From: Planctomycetaceae bacterium
Lineage (GTDB): Bacteria > Planctomycetota > Planctomycetia > Pirellulales > Pirellulaceae
NCBI GenBank assembly: GCA_020638975.1
Contig: JACKHN010000006.1
Coordinates: forward strand, 313,745-377,744
Length of the DNA stretch: 64,000 bases
Reading direction: 5' to 3'
Shown here piece after piece: positions 34,359 through 44,485 of the stretch (position 1 is its first letter; every line of letters begins with the position of its first letter). Both the position numbers and the translations under genes were made by a program. The notes under the pieces are model-generated. The model saw only the letters and a list, made by a program, of their open reading frames with translations, made no database searches and was not told where the DNA came from.

Positions 34359-36426
34359 ATGGCATCTTCGGTCGCGGGACTTTCGTGCCGCCTTTCGCGC
34401 TGCGTCGCCGTCGGCCTTTTGGCTTGCTCGAATCCAGTGCTACGTCGCTCATCGGCTTGCCGATGGAGTCACGCAATTGCGTAATACGGTCACGAAGCGA
34501 CGCGGCTCGCTCGAACTCCAGTGCTTCGGCAGCCGCCATCATCTCGGATTCCAATTCGTTGACGTACTCTTCGGTGATGTAAACTGTCTCGTCCGTGCGT
34601 CCTACCGCCGCGTTGGCGTTGCGGTGTGCTAGAGCGACTGCCTCAATGCCGGCACGAATTGTCTTTTGGATGGTTTCAGGGGTGATGCCGTGCTCTTCGT
34701 TATAGGCTTGCTGCAAACTGCGGCGGCGATCGGTTTCATCAATGGCCTTTCGCATTGAATCGGTGACTTTGTCCGCGTACAGGATAACCTTGGCCTTTAC
34801 ATTACGAGCCGAGCGACCGATCGTCTGAATCAGCGATGTCTCGCTCCGCAGGAATCCTTCCTTGTCGGCATCAACAATCGCGACCAGCGACACTTCCGGA
34901 AGATCGAGCCCTTCGCGAAGCAAATTAACGCCAACAAGAACATCGAAGTGCCCCTCGCGTAAATCGCGAAGCAACTCGACTCGCTCAAACGCATCCAACT
35001 CGCTATGCAACCACTTGCAGGCGATACCCTGCTCGTTGATGTAGGCGGACAGATCTTCCGCCAATCGCTTCGTGAGTGTCGTGACGAGGATTCGCTCTTT
35101 GACTTCGATCCGCTTGCGAATCTCATCCAACAGATGTTGGACTTGTCCGCGCGAAGGCACAACTTCGATGACCGGATCGAGCAAGCCCGTGGGGCGAATA
35201 ATCTGCTCGACCACTTCGCCCCCGCTCTTCTCCAATTCGTAATCGCTGGGTGTCGCCGATACGAACACAACCTGCTTCGCCTTCTTCTCCCATTCCTCGA
35301 ACTTCATGGGACGGTTATCCAAGGCACTCGGCAGCCGGAAACCGTGCTCGACGAGCGTTCCCTTGCGGCTCTGGTCGCCGGCATACATGGCGCGGATTTG
35401 CGGTACGGTGACGTGCGACTCGTCGATGATCAGCAGGAAATCTTCGGGAAAGAAGTCGTACAAGGTGTACGGAGCAGCGCCAGCGGGACGCCCAGATAGC
35501 AACCGACTGTAATTCTCGATACCTGGGCAGTGGCCAACTTCTTGCAACATTTCAATATCGAACCGGGTCCGAGCATTCAAGCGTTGGGCTTCGAGGAGCT
35601 TTCCTTGATCGCGAAACACCTGCAGCCTCTCTTCGAGTTCCGCTTTGATTTCGGCAACCGTATTCTTGATCCGGTCCTCGGGCATGACAAAGTGCTTCGC
35701 CGGATAGATAAAAAGTTGATCCTGCGTCGCGATTACTTCGCCACTGACCGGGTTGATGAACGACAACGCGTCGACTTCGTCACCCCAGAACTCGATGCGG
35801 AATGCGAACTCCTCATACGCCGGCCACAGTTCAACGCAGTCGCCTCGAACGCGGAACTTGCTCCGCTCGAAACCCACATCGTTGCGGTCGTACTGAATGT
35901 CGACCAGCTTCATCAACATCTCGTCGCGATCGATCATCTGACCCTTGCGCAACGAGACCATCATTTTTTTATAGTCGTCCGGCGAGCCGAGCCCGTAGAT
36001 GCTGGAAACGCTTGCCACGATGATGACATCGCGACGACTAACCAGCGAACTGGTCGAAGCCAATCGCAACCGATCGATCTCGGAATTGATCGAGGCGTCT
36101 TTCTCGATATAGATGTCGCGTTGCGGAATATAGGCTTCCGGTTGATAGTAGTCGTAGTAACTGACAAAGTAGTGAACCGCGTTGTTGGGAAAGAACTCGC
36201 GGAACTCGCCAAACAACTGAGCAGCCAACGTCTTGTTGTGCGAGATCACCATCGTCGGCTTCTGCACGGCCTGGATCACGTTGGCCATCGTGAACGTCTT
36301 GCCCGAACCCGTGACGCCCATTAACACCTGATGGCTGCGATTCGCCTGAATCCCGTCGACGAGTGCTGCGATGGCCTGTGGCTGATCGCCGTCTGGCTTA
36401 TAGGGAGCTTCGAGTCGGAAATCCAC
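34357..36426 (-). CDS. uvrB: UvrABC excision nuclease subunit B
   Basis: A 689-aa protein, close to typical UvrB length. Walker A GVTGSGKT is at residues 37-44, followed by the beta-hairpin region (FVSYYDYYQPEAYIPQRDIYIEKD), DEXX-type IDESHVT, helicase motifs FVSATPSDYE, VLVGVNLLREGLDLPEVSLVAI and QTIGRSARN, and a C-terminal UVR motif (LESEMMAAAEALEFERAASLRDRI). UvrB is the damage-verifying helicase of nucleotide excision repair, loaded by UvrA and partnering UvrC. The last 30 residues are Lys/Arg-rich. A ComEA-like gene starts on the same strand about 36 bp upstream of it. Confidence 0.97.
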   Translation of the reverse strand: MDFRLEAPYKPDGDQPQAIAALVDGIQANRSHQVLMGVTGSGKTFTMANVIQAVQKPTMVISHNKTLAAQLFGEFREFFPNNAVHYFVSYYDYYQPEAYIPQRDIYIEKDASINSEIDRLRLASTSSLVSRRDVIIVASVSSIYGLGSPDDYKKMMVSLRKGQMIDRDEMLMKLVDIQYDRNDVGFERSKFRVRGDCVELWPAYEEFAFRIEFWGDEVDALSFINPVSGEVIATQDQLFIYPAKHFVMPEDRIKNTVAEIKAELEERLQVFRDQGKLLEAQRLNARTRFDIEMLQEVGHCPGIENYSRLLSGRPAGAAPYTLYDFFPEDFLLIIDESHVTVPQIRAMYAGDQSRKGTLVEHGFRLPSALDNRPMKFEEWEKKAKQVVFVSATPSDYELEKSGGEVVEQIIRPTGLLDPVIEVVPSRGQVQHLLDEIRKRIEVKERILVTTLTKRLAEDLSAYINEQGIACKWLHSELDAFERVELLRDLREGHFDVLVGVNLLREGLDLPEVSLVAIVDADKEGFLRSETSLIQTIGRSARNVKAKVILYADKVTDSMRKAIDETDRRRSLQQAYNEEHGITPETIQKTIRAGIEAVALAHRNANAAVGRTDETVYITEEYVNELESEMMAAAEALEFERAASLRDRITQLRDSIGKPMSDVALDSSKPKGRRRRSAKGGTKVPRPKMP

Positions 36427-36461
36427 GCGGTTCGTCCTTGATGGGAGATGGCGTTGTCAGG

Positions 36462-36884
36462 TTACTGACGAGCAACGTCTGCTTTGTCGGGGTGATTGGA
36501 CTCGTCAGGAATGGGTAGCAGATACGGACGCATTCGGTCGATCGTCCGCGGGCCTATTCCGCTGACTCGTCGAAGATCGTCGTGGCTCTCGAACCCTCCA
36601 CGGTCACTGCGATCCTGGACAATTCGCTTCGCCATAGATTCGCCGATCCCCGGCAGTAGTGTCCACTCGGTCCAGTCGGCAGTATTCACGTCTAATTTGA
36701 AGTCCAACGAAGTCGGTTCTGCATGATCGATATCGATTAACCGACCCCGTAGTCCGCCCTGGTATACCCACGAAACAACGAGCACGGCCAGGGCCGCGGT
36801 CGTGATCACAGCAACCGCCAACTGGTCGGTCGAACGAATTCCCCACCGGGTTTGTCGGTTCGAGTTGTATGGGGCATCATTCAC
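36462..36884 (-). CDS. ComEA-like membrane protein with helix-hairpin-helix DNA-binding domain
   Basis: A 140-aa protein. A membrane anchor lies at about residues 22-44 (LAVAVITTAALAVLVVSWVYQGG). Residues about 64-125 hold a helix-hairpin-helix pair: DVNTADWTEWTLLPGIGESMAKRIV and FESHDDLRRVSGIGPRTIDRM, with GIG/GIG hairpins that bind DNA backbones. In competent bacteria ComEA holds incoming DNA at the membrane; here, no other competence genes are seen. It is divergent from nadC by 74 bp and precedes uvrB on its strand by 35 bp, so cotranscription with uvrB is likely. Confidence 0.85.
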   Translation of the reverse strand: MNDAPYNSNRQTRWGIRSTDQLAVAVITTAALAVLVVSWVYQGGLRGRLIDIDHAEPTSLDFKLDVNTADWTEWTLLPGIGESMAKRIVQDRSDRGGFESHDDLRRVSGIGPRTIDRMRPYLLPIPDESNHPDKADVARQ

Positions 36885-36958
36885 GGCGGGTGTCTGTTCG
36901 CTTATCGAAGGGATATTATGCAGGGTCGAATCTACAAGTGTTGCCTATTGAGGCCAGT

Positions 36959-37873
36959 ATGACAAGGAAAGACTTCAAGCAGGTTACCTGGGACGCCGAG
37001 ACAATCGATGATTGTCGGCAGTTAATCCGTCTGGCGGTCCGTGAAGACTTGGGACGAGGGTTCGATCTGACAACGGTCGCACTCGTTCCGCACGATTCCC
37101 GTGGAAAAGCTGATATCGTCTGCCGGGAGCCGGGCGTCATCGCAGGGCTTCCAGCCGCCGAATGCGTGTTGCGCGAGATGAATGCCGACATCCAGTGGCA
37201 TGCCCTAGTCGACGACGGAACGCGAGTCGAACCAGGAACGACGGTTGCGACGCTGGCGGGATCGACCCGCGATTTGCTCACCGCCGAGCGTCCGGTGTTG
37301 AACTTTCTAGGAAAGCTCTCCGGAATCGCGACGCTCACGCGGCGGTATATCGACCAGGTCGCACATACCCGCGCCCGCATCTACGACACGCGGAAGACGA
37401 CTCCCGGTTGGCGGAGACTAGAAAAGTATGCTGTTCGCTGCGGCGGCGGCACGAACCATCGCACGGGTTTGTCCGACGCGATTCTTATCAAAGACAACCA
37501 TCTGGCGCAAGGAAAGTGGAATCTAGCGGATGCGATTTGCACCGCACGTGCCTTCCTCGACAAGCAAGGAGCGGCCATTCCCAACCACCAGCATGCGTTG
37601 GTAGAAATCGAAGTCGACACGCTCGACCAATTGTCCGAAGCGCTGACTGCCGCCCCGGATATCGTCTTGTTGGACAATATGAGCTGCGATGAACTTCGCG
37701 AAGCAGTCCGACGGCGCGACGCGGCGGGAGTTGCGACGGAGTTGGAAGCATCTGGCGGGATCACGCTTGAAACGCTGCGAAACGTGGCGGAAACGGGCAT
37801 CGACCGAATCAGTTCCGGTGCCCTCACGCATTCCGCCATCGGCCTGGACCTTGGGCTCGACTGGTGCGATTGA
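36959..37873 (+). CDS. nadC: Nicotinate-nucleotide pyrophosphorylase (carboxylating), NadC
   Basis: A 304-aa quinolinate phosphoribosyltransferase. The ATG at 36959, 5 bp after TTGAGG, is preferred over an upstream start that adds a non-family extension. Family signatures: LAVREDLGRGFDLTT, LTAERPVLNFLGKLSGIATLT, YDTRKTTPGWRRLEKYAVRCGG, HRTGLSDAILIKDNHL, EVDTLDQLSEAL, ASGGITLETLRNVAETGID. It makes nicotinate mononucleotide from quinolinate and PRPP in de novo NAD synthesis. nadA and nadB are not in the window. The signature motif GGGTNHRTGLSD is intact. Confidence 0.96.
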   Translation: MTRKDFKQVTWDAETIDDCRQLIRLAVREDLGRGFDLTTVALVPHDSRGKADIVCREPGVIAGLPAAECVLREMNADIQWHALVDDGTRVEPGTTVATLAGSTRDLLTAERPVLNFLGKLSGIATLTRRYIDQVAHTRARIYDTRKTTPGWRRLEKYAVRCGGGTNHRTGLSDAILIKDNHLAQGKWNLADAICTARAFLDKQGAAIPNHQHALVEIEVDTLDQLSEALTAAPDIVLLDNMSCDELREAVRRRDAAGVATELEASGGITLETLRNVAETGIDRISSGALTHSAIGLDLGLDWCD

Positions 37874-38047
37874 CGTTCTCTTCTCACGATCCGTCTGGCC
37901 GAATCCGCCAAATGCAACATTTTCTTGTGTTTCCTTCAGTAACAACTACCATGAATCTGGCCTTTACCATTTGGCAAATTGGCCTACGCGTTACCGGAAA
38001 TGTCCTCGGGATTGCCCGTCCCAGGTGGCGATCCACGGACTTGATTC

Positions 38048-40399
38048 ATGCGAAGACAGCGACAACGATCACAAAATCGCCGATCCCACCGACGTCGAGC
38101 CTTTTCCCTCGAACGTCTTGAGGATCGAGCCCTACTGGCCGTGCTGAGTGTTGGGCCAGCGGGAGCCTTTCAGACGATTCAATCAGCCGTCGACAATGCA
38201 CGTCCAGACGACATCGTTGAGATTGCGAATGGCATCTACGACGAAGCGATTGATCTAAGCCGCATGGGCAGTAGCGTGGGAGGGCAGCCTGCTGATTTGA
38301 TTTTGCGAGGCGAGTCATCGAATGCGATCCTGCGAGCCCCCTCTGGATCGGCGATTTCGAATACCTCGGCGATCACCGGCGAACTCACGATCGAAGGCTT
38401 TACAATTGAGTCACCAACCGCCGCTGCGACTTCGTACGGAATTGTGCTAGCCAACGTCACCGGGCCGATCACCGTTCGTGCGATGACGTTCCAAAATATC
38501 GCCGCCACGGCGTTGTCACTCGACACCGTCTCTGGCAAAGTAGCCGTCCGGGATAACGATTTCTTCGGGACCGGGACGACGGACGGAACAAATGCGATTC
38601 TGCTTCGCGAGGTGAATGGCATCGGTGTGATTAGCAATAATCAGCTGACCAATGTTTTGGGCACGGCCATTCGTGTGAACCAGGGTGATGGAACGGAAGC
38701 GTTATTACTGCTCGCAGAGAATGTCGTTCGCGGCGATGCCAACTTTCTAGCAACAACTCAAAATGCCATCATTGGCTCCGTGAGTGGGGACGCTCGCCTG
38801 GATTTCTCGCTCGATCGCAACACTCTTGAGAATCTAGGCGGACGTGCCATCGACGTTCGGATCACGGGACAGTCCGAGGTGCAGACTCGTTGGACGCGGA
38901 ACGTCGCCTCCCAGATTGGCGGAGATGCGGCGTTTTTGCTGACGGTATCAGGCGTTTCTCAAGTTGCGTTCGGAGCGGTGAACAACTCGATTTTGGACAC
39001 GGCGAGCGACGGCATGCGCGTTACCATCAATGATGCCGCCCAGTTGGCAGTCGTCGTCGAAGACAACCTGCTGCTGGGGATCGGCGACGCTGATTCTGAC
39101 GTTGGCGTTCGATTTAACACCGGGGCAACGGCCACAGGCAAACTGTCCGCCTCGTTGGCGAACAATGATTTCGATACGATCAGCGGCGACGGACTTGTCC
39201 TCTCTCCAGGCAATGCCGTCGACGCCACGTTCGCGATCTTCGACAATTTCTTTACGGGGACAAACTCGATCGGAGGCGATGCGGCACTGGTGTTGAGAAA
39301 CGCAGGCACCAACGCGACCAACAGCATCCAGGCGGTAGTATCGGGAAACCAGTTGATTGACGGAGTCGCCGGAGCGTATCACTTGCACCAGCAAGGCGGT
39401 TCGATTGCGATTGAAGGCGATGCGGTCACCGCGAGCGAAGAAATTGATGCGAATAACTCTGGCGTGGGAACAAGCGTACTGGGAAGCGTCTCACTCATCC
39501 CCCTCGGTTCGCTGTTGCCAGCGACGCCACGATTACTCGGCGACTTTGTTTGGAGCGATGACAACCACGACGGGCTTCAAGATGTCGATGAGTCAGGGAT
39601 CGAGTTGGTTGTATTGACGCTCACCGGAATGGAGCAACTGGGTGGCGCAGCAATCACGCGACAGACATTGACCAACAGTGTGGGAGCATACCTGTTCAGC
39701 GCGGTTTTGCCTGGAGATTACACGCTTTCTCTGCTGCCGCCGAGCGGTCAAGTGCCGACCACACCTTCGGCTGGTGACGACACGGCGATCGACAGCGACT
39801 TCGATGCGATCACGGCGTCGGTGCAACTCACGCTCGTCGATTCAGACGATCTCTCGCTGGACGCTGGTTTGGTCGCGGGCTTTCCTTGGCAGAACGCGTC
39901 TAACTCTCTGGACGTCAATGATGATGGCAGCGTCGCGCCGATCGACGTGCTTCAGATCATCAATGAAATCAATTCGTCTGGGCCTCACACGCTCGCGTTT
40001 CCGACGAGTCTCGTGAAGCCCCCCCCGTTTTTTGACGTCAATGGCGACAACTTCGTATCGCCGATTGATGCGTTAATCGTCATCAATTTTCTGAATGAAG
40101 CGAATCCCGAAGGGGAAGCAGTGGCTGCCGACATCGGCATCGCCGCCTTCCTTGCGCGGCAGCCAGCCAGCCACCAAGTCAGCGAATCCGATCGCAAAGC
40201 CGATGGAAGTTTCTTCCCTCGAACTGCAGACGGGATGTTAAGAACTCCTAAGTTGCCAGAGTGGCTGCGCACCCCGATCCGTGAGCACTCGACTCGGTCG
40301 CATCGACACGACGAGTTCGCCGTCGTCTCCGAAGCCGAGTCGCTACTCGACGCACTCGTTCGCGATCGTTTACTCGCCGATCCTGCCAGACTGCTGTAA
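38048..40399 (+). CDS. Large surface protein: LEPR-like sorting motif, beta-helix, SdrD-like B domain, dockerin-like pair
   Basis: A 783-aa protein. The Arg-rich start (MRRQRQRSQNRRSHRRRAFS) leads into LERLEDRALLA at 20-30, the planctomycete N-terminal LEPR-XLL-type motif. About 34-470 is a right-handed beta-helix with pectate-lyase-like repeats (FQTIQSAVDNARPDDIVEIANG; repeated NNQLTN, NDFFGTG). About 503-615 is an SdrD B-like/CNA domain (LGDFVWSDDNHDGLQDVDESG). Two dockerin-like calcium motifs follow (LDVNDDGSVAPIDVLQIINEIN and FDVNGDNFVSPIDALIVINFLN). Probably secreted and cell-surface; no catalytic residues identified. A second protein of this type is at 58486-60996. Confidence 0.88.
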   Translation: MRRQRQRSQNRRSHRRRAFSLERLEDRALLAVLSVGPAGAFQTIQSAVDNARPDDIVEIANGIYDEAIDLSRMGSSVGGQPADLILRGESSNAILRAPSGSAISNTSAITGELTIEGFTIESPTAAATSYGIVLANVTGPITVRAMTFQNIAATALSLDTVSGKVAVRDNDFFGTGTTDGTNAILLREVNGIGVISNNQLTNVLGTAIRVNQGDGTEALLLLAENVVRGDANFLATTQNAIIGSVSGDARLDFSLDRNTLENLGGRAIDVRITGQSEVQTRWTRNVASQIGGDAAFLLTVSGVSQVAFGAVNNSILDTASDGMRVTINDAAQLAVVVEDNLLLGIGDADSDVGVRFNTGATATGKLSASLANNDFDTISGDGLVLSPGNAVDATFAIFDNFFTGTNSIGGDAALVLRNAGTNATNSIQAVVSGNQLIDGVAGAYHLHQQGGSIAIEGDAVTASEEIDANNSGVGTSVLGSVSLIPLGSLLPATPRLLGDFVWSDDNHDGLQDVDESGIELVVLTLTGMEQLGGAAITRQTLTNSVGAYLFSAVLPGDYTLSLLPPSGQVPTTPSAGDDTAIDSDFDAITASVQLTLVDSDDLSLDAGLVAGFPWQNASNSLDVNDDGSVAPIDVLQIINEINSSGPHTLAFPTSLVKPPPFFDVNGDNFVSPIDALIVINFLNEANPEGEAVAADIGIAAFLARQPASHQVSESDRKADGSFFPRTADGMLRTPKLPEWLRTPIREHSTRSHRHDEFAVVSEAESLLDALVRDRLLADPARLL

Positions 40400-40503
40400 G
40401 AAGAGCGTCGGGGACGGTACTCTGGTATTCCTCGCAGGCATAGCGGACGTCGAAGTGCCGCGTCGGATATTCTCGGACCAGTTCCACGGCTGTCGAAACA
40501 TCG

Positions 40504-41994
40504 ATGAAACGCGACCCATCAGCGCTTGCGAATAGGACTTTTGATCTCGCCATCATCGGCGGCGGCATTCTTGGTGCTGGGATCGCCCGCGATGCGGTAC
40601 TTCGCGGTTTATCGGTTGCCTTGGTCGAGAAGGGCGATTTCGCCAGCGGGACGTCGAGTCGCTCGACGAAGCTCGTTCATGGCGGACTGCGTTACCTCGA
40701 ACAGCTTTCCTTCGGCCTCGTCGCGGAATCCTGTCGCGAGCGAAGCATTCTGCTCGATATGGCACCGCACTTAGTGACGCCGCTGTCATTCCTCTTGCCC
40801 TCTTACGCGGGCGATCCGCGTTCGCTGGCGATGTTGCGTCTCGGCACGACACTCTACGACTGGTTAACACCGCGCCGACATGCGGCAACGCCTCGACATC
40901 GCACACTATCGGCCAGCGAGGTCGCCGCCGCCGAGCCATCGCTTCCGACCGACCGTCTGCAGGGAGCCGTGTTGTTCTACGATTGCCAGATGGACGATGC
41001 GAGGCTATGTCTGGAAACCATTCTTGACGCGCGCCGCCACGGCGCGGCCTGTGTCAATTACTGCCAGGTCGTTGGCTTTCGCCAGACTTGGGATCGAGTT
41101 GATGCGTTACAAGTGGTCGACCAAGTCAGCGGCGATTCGTTCGACTTGCGAGCCAAGTGCTTTGTCAACGCGACCGGCCCGTGGGTCGAACGCGTTGGAC
41201 GATTTTCCAATTGTGAGACGGGCCACGTCGCGATTGGCCCGACCAAAGGTGTGCATCTAGTTATTCCTCGCATTAATCGCAAGCACGGCATCTACTTTCA
41301 ATCGCAACGCGACCGACGCATGATCTTCCTGCTGCCCTGGGGCGACGACTCGCTGCTCGGCACCACCGATACGCAATTCACGCAATCCGCCGACGCGGTC
41401 CACACGGATTCGGAGGACGTTGAATATCTCCTGGAGCAACTTCGCGAACTCGCACCCGCACACGCGATCGACGCGTCCGACATCATCACGAGCTTCGCGG
41501 GAGTTCGTGCCCTGATCCGCTCTGACCAGCGACGGCCTTCTCGTCGGTCACGTGAAGAAAGGATCGTCGCCTCTGGCCAGAACATGCTGACGGTCGCCGG
41601 TGGGAAGTACACGACGTTTCGCGCTATCTCAGAGAAAGTAGTCCATCGCGTCGGTCGAATGCTGGGCCAACGTTTATCGCGATGCGCTACGGCGACGACT
41701 CCCCTACCGAATCAACGACCTGCGAGTCATGGGGTGCAACTGTCCCAATCGCCAAGCGTATTCGAAAGCGATATCGCTTTCGCCTGCAAGCACGAAATGG
41801 CCGTTACACTCGAAGACGTGATGCGTCGCAGGACGCGGCTGGCGTTGAGTCGACAAGGTGGTGAAGATGTTGCAACTCAGGTCAGCCATCTGATCACAGG
41901 GCCACTGCAATGGAGTGAGGATGATCGCCGCACACAGCTGAACGCGTATGTAAAGCAATGGCAAAGCAGCCGACCGTGGTCTCGGACCACTTAA
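40504..41994 (+). CDS. Glycerol-3-phosphate dehydrogenase/oxidase, FAD-dependent (GlpD-like)
   Basis: A 496-aa protein of the DAO superfamily. The FAD-binding GxGxxG is IIGGGILGAGIARDAVLRGL at about residues 17-36, followed by LVEKGDFASGTSSRSTKLVHGGLRYLEQ, the GlpD signature. FLLPWGDDSLLGTTDTQF, ASDIITSFAGVRALI and LTVAGGKYTTFR match the rest. The C-terminal domain (IAFACKHEMAVTLEDVMRRRTRLAL) is the usual GlpD C domain. It oxidises glycerol-3-phosphate to dihydroxyacetone phosphate with quinone as acceptor, at the membrane. No glpK or glpF is adjacent. Confidence 0.93.
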   Translation: MKRDPSALANRTFDLAIIGGGILGAGIARDAVLRGLSVALVEKGDFASGTSSRSTKLVHGGLRYLEQLSFGLVAESCRERSILLDMAPHLVTPLSFLLPSYAGDPRSLAMLRLGTTLYDWLTPRRHAATPRHRTLSASEVAAAEPSLPTDRLQGAVLFYDCQMDDARLCLETILDARRHGAACVNYCQVVGFRQTWDRVDALQVVDQVSGDSFDLRAKCFVNATGPWVERVGRFSNCETGHVAIGPTKGVHLVIPRINRKHGIYFQSQRDRRMIFLLPWGDDSLLGTTDTQFTQSADAVHTDSEDVEYLLEQLRELAPAHAIDASDIITSFAGVRALIRSDQRRPSRRSREERIVASGQNMLTVAGGKYTTFRAISEKVVHRVGRMLGQRLSRCATATTPLPNQRPASHGVQLSQSPSVFESDIAFACKHEMAVTLEDVMRRRTRLALSRQGGEDVATQVSHLITGPLQWSEDDRRTQLNAYVKQWQSSRPWSRTT

Positions 41995-42028
41995 CTACTC
42001 GCCAACAACCGTCGCAGCGAGCCCGTGC

Positions 42029-43345
42029 TTATCGATACACTCGCTGTAGACTGGGCAGGATCGCTTTCAGTTTCGTGACTCCCTCTTCGGTGACGCCCGT
42101 CGTTCGAAGCGAAATGCTGCGGAGGCTCTTGAGGTTATTCAGATGTTCCAGCCCGGTATCCGTGATCTGCTCGCCGCCCAAGTACAACGTGCTGAGGGTT
42201 GTCATTTTACTTAAATGCCGGAGCCCGTCGTTGGTGATCTTGGAAGCCGGTATATGCAACGACCTCAATGCCAACGGAGCGAGCGCCGCGAGGCCCTCAT
42301 CGGTGAGGTTAGCAGAGTCCGAGAGTGTGAGGTACGACAACTTCGTTAGCTTGCCGATCAGCTTTAGATCTTCGTCGCTGACTTTCTGCGTATGAAGTGT
42401 AAGACCTCGCAAGTTCAAGCCGTTCAGAACATCAACCGCGGCATCCGTCAGGACCACTTCGTTCAATCCCAGAGTTTGTAGGCTTCTCGAATCTTTGAGC
42501 GTTCGCAAACCATCGGCGGTTATCTTCGCACTGCCAATGTTCAGCATTTCGAGTTTTGGCAAGGTCGCCAATTTCGCGAGTCCTTTGTCGGTGACCGAAG
42601 TGCGACTTAAAAACAAGTGCCTCAAACCCTTTACCTCCGCCAACGCTTCGATCCCCGCGTCGGTAACGTCCTCGCCGGCAACGGTCAGCATGTACAAACG
42701 TGGAAAGGCCTTGAGTAGTCTCAACTCGTGGTCCGTGAAACCGCGCGGAGCAATCGCGGTGATCATCGTCACTTCGCCTTCGGCGTCCTTATGGACGTTG
42801 ACACCAAGTCGGGCGAGCACCGCGAGAGCGCGATCGGCGTCGGTCTCATTCAACTCAGCCACCGTTTTCGCCGCCCGCAATCCGATCGGAGTACTGGCCT
42901 TCGCGAGTCGCTGCAAAGCTTCCATAGCGTTGCCCGCAATCGCTTCGTCTTCGCTCTTGGCCAGTGCGGCGAGAACATTAAGGCATCGCTCGGCTCGCTC
43001 CCGATCGTCTCGCCTTGCCCCACGCGTCACGGCGGCAATCGCAAGGGGGCCTGCCTCAATGAGATTCCTCTGAGCAACTTCTCGCGACGCAAAATCGGTT
43101 CCACCAAGCTGTTCAACCCACTCAGCGACCGCTTTCTCCAATAGAACTGTTTCTTCTCGGTCGATCAGTTTGCGTAACTGACGGACCTTATCCAACGGGC
43201 TGAGGTCATCTTTGGCCAGAACCGTTTCGAGTTGTTCTCGCAATTGATCTGCTGGGGTAGATTGTGCGATGCACGGCGGCAGCGAACAGGCGAGACTCAG
43301 GCAAAGGCCAAACATTACGCGTGCGGCGAGCCCTGGTGTGATCAT
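42029..43345 (-). CDS. Secreted HEAT-like plus leucine-rich-repeat protein
   Basis: A 438-aa protein with signal peptide (MFGLCLSLACSLPPCIAQ); AAGGAACG precedes the ATG. Residues 80-165 contain helical HEAT-like repeats (ASREVAQRNLIEAGPLAIAAV, AGNAMEALQRLAKAS). From about 185 to the end there are about ten LRR units of the DAG/LA type (DVTDAGIEALAEVKGLRHLFL, KITADGLRTLKDSRSLQTLGL, QITDTGLEHLNNLKSLRSI). Sorted out of the cytoplasm; function unknown, but similar in repeat style to the LRR lipoprotein at 24115-25434. It converges with the GlpD-like gene, stops 34 bp apart. Confidence 0.85.
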   Translation of the reverse strand: MITPGLAARVMFGLCLSLACSLPPCIAQSTPADQLREQLETVLAKDDLSPLDKVRQLRKLIDREETVLLEKAVAEWVEQLGGTDFASREVAQRNLIEAGPLAIAAVTRGARRDDRERAERCLNVLAALAKSEDEAIAGNAMEALQRLAKASTPIGLRAAKTVAELNETDADRALAVLARLGVNVHKDAEGEVTMITAIAPRGFTDHELRLLKAFPRLYMLTVAGEDVTDAGIEALAEVKGLRHLFLSRTSVTDKGLAKLATLPKLEMLNIGSAKITADGLRTLKDSRSLQTLGLNEVVLTDAAVDVLNGLNLRGLTLHTQKVSDEDLKLIGKLTKLSYLTLSDSANLTDEGLAALAPLALRSLHIPASKITNDGLRHLSKMTTLSTLYLGGEQITDTGLEHLNNLKSLRSISLRTTGVTEEGVTKLKAILPSLQRVYR

Positions 43346-43576
43346 TGCAGCGTTCCTTCTGCGGCTTTCCGCCGTATCTGCTCCCGAAAACCTAACGCTT
43401 GAACTCCGATACGCCTGTCTATCGAGGGCTGATTCTATGATGTTGCGATCGGTTCGGCAAACTTTGAAACAAAGCCTGCAATCTCAGGCATTTGTTTTTA
43501 ACTTCGTCACCGTTCCGCCGACGGTTTCCCAGCTCCCGACCTACCACGAGTTCCGGACGACCGATATATTCGCGAC

Positions 43577-44485
43577 ATGCATTTTCCAGAGACCGATTGG
43601 CGGAGTCAGTATCCTTTCTGCTCGCGCCATCTCCAGCTTGACAACCTCCGTTACCATTACCTCGACGAGGGATCGAAAGTAGGCGCTGCGGACCCGATGG
43701 TCATGGTTCATGGCAATCCGACGTGGTCGTTCTATTGGCGGAATCTGGTGAAGGCGTTCCGCGGTGATCACCGCGTTGTCGTCCCTGATCACATCGGTTG
43801 TGGCTTGAGTGATAAGCCGCAGGATTACCCTTACACACTGAAGCAGCATATCTCGAACCTTGTCCGCTTGTTCGACGAGCTTGATCTTTCCAACGTCACC
43901 TTGCTGGGGCACGATTGGGGTGGCGCGATCGCGATGGGAGCAGCACTCGAACGCCCCAACCGCATCGCACGCATCGTGCTGTTCAATACCGGTGCCTTCC
44001 GACCGCACTTCGTTCCGTTCCGTATCCGCATCTGCCGCACTCCGTTCCTGGGGACGTTTGCTTTACGCGGCATGAACCTGTTCGCACGCGCCGCGATCAC
44101 GATGGCAGTCGAGCACCCGGAAGTCATGACTCCCGCCGTGCGAGGTGGATTGCTCGCTCCCTACGATAGCTGGGCGAACCGTATCGGCGTGAACAGCTTT
44201 GTTCAAGATATCCCGCTGACGAAGCGACATCCGACGTGGCAGACCTTGGCGGATATCGAAGATCGTTTGCCAACGCTGGCCGATCGACCGATCAAGCTGA
44301 TTTGGGGGATGAAGGATTGGTGTTTCGATCCGTCCTGTTTGGAGAAGTTTGAGGCAATCTTCCCCGCAGCAGACGTCAGCCGCATCGAAGACGCTGGCCA
44401 TTACGTTATTGAAGACGCCTCGGCACGGATCATTCCGCTCGTGCGTGAGTTTGTGGAACCCCATCGTGAATCACAAACGCGATAA
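43577..44485 (+). CDS. OleB-like alpha/beta hydrolase (haloalkane dehalogenase fold)
   Basis: A 302-aa protein. MVHGNPTWSFYWRN is the oxyanion region, and PDHIGCGLSDKPQD and LLGHDWGGAIAM give a nucleophilic Asp113 (not Ser) as in haloalkane dehalogenases, while DAGHYVIED supplies His275. The sequence (YPFCSRHLQLDNLRYHYLDEG, RGMNLFARAAITMAV, FVQDIPLTKRHPTW) resembles OleB, the beta-lactone decarboxylase of long-chain olefin biosynthesis. OleA, OleC and OleD genes are not adjacent, so an isolated OleB or another dehalogenase-like function is possible. The GTG of an RDD gene overlaps its 3' end by 20 bp. Confidence 0.82.
   Translation: MHFPETDWRSQYPFCSRHLQLDNLRYHYLDEGSKVGAADPMVMVHGNPTWSFYWRNLVKAFRGDHRVVVPDHIGCGLSDKPQDYPYTLKQHISNLVRLFDELDLSNVTLLGHDWGGAIAMGAALERPNRIARIVLFNTGAFRPHFVPFRIRICRTPFLGTFALRGMNLFARAAITMAVEHPEVMTPAVRGGLLAPYDSWANRIGVNSFVQDIPLTKRHPTWQTLADIEDRLPTLADRPIKLIWGMKDWCFDPSCLEKFEAIFPAADVSRIEDAGHYVIEDASARIIPLVREFVEPHRESQTR

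Noticed and set aside
40248..40568. Minus-strand open frame (106 aa) overlapping the starts/ends of the dockerin and GlpD-like genes, with protein-like N-terminal composition
   Set aside because: It is antisense to both genes across most of its length, the C-terminal part is an Arg-rich shadow, and no ribosome binding site or family supports it.
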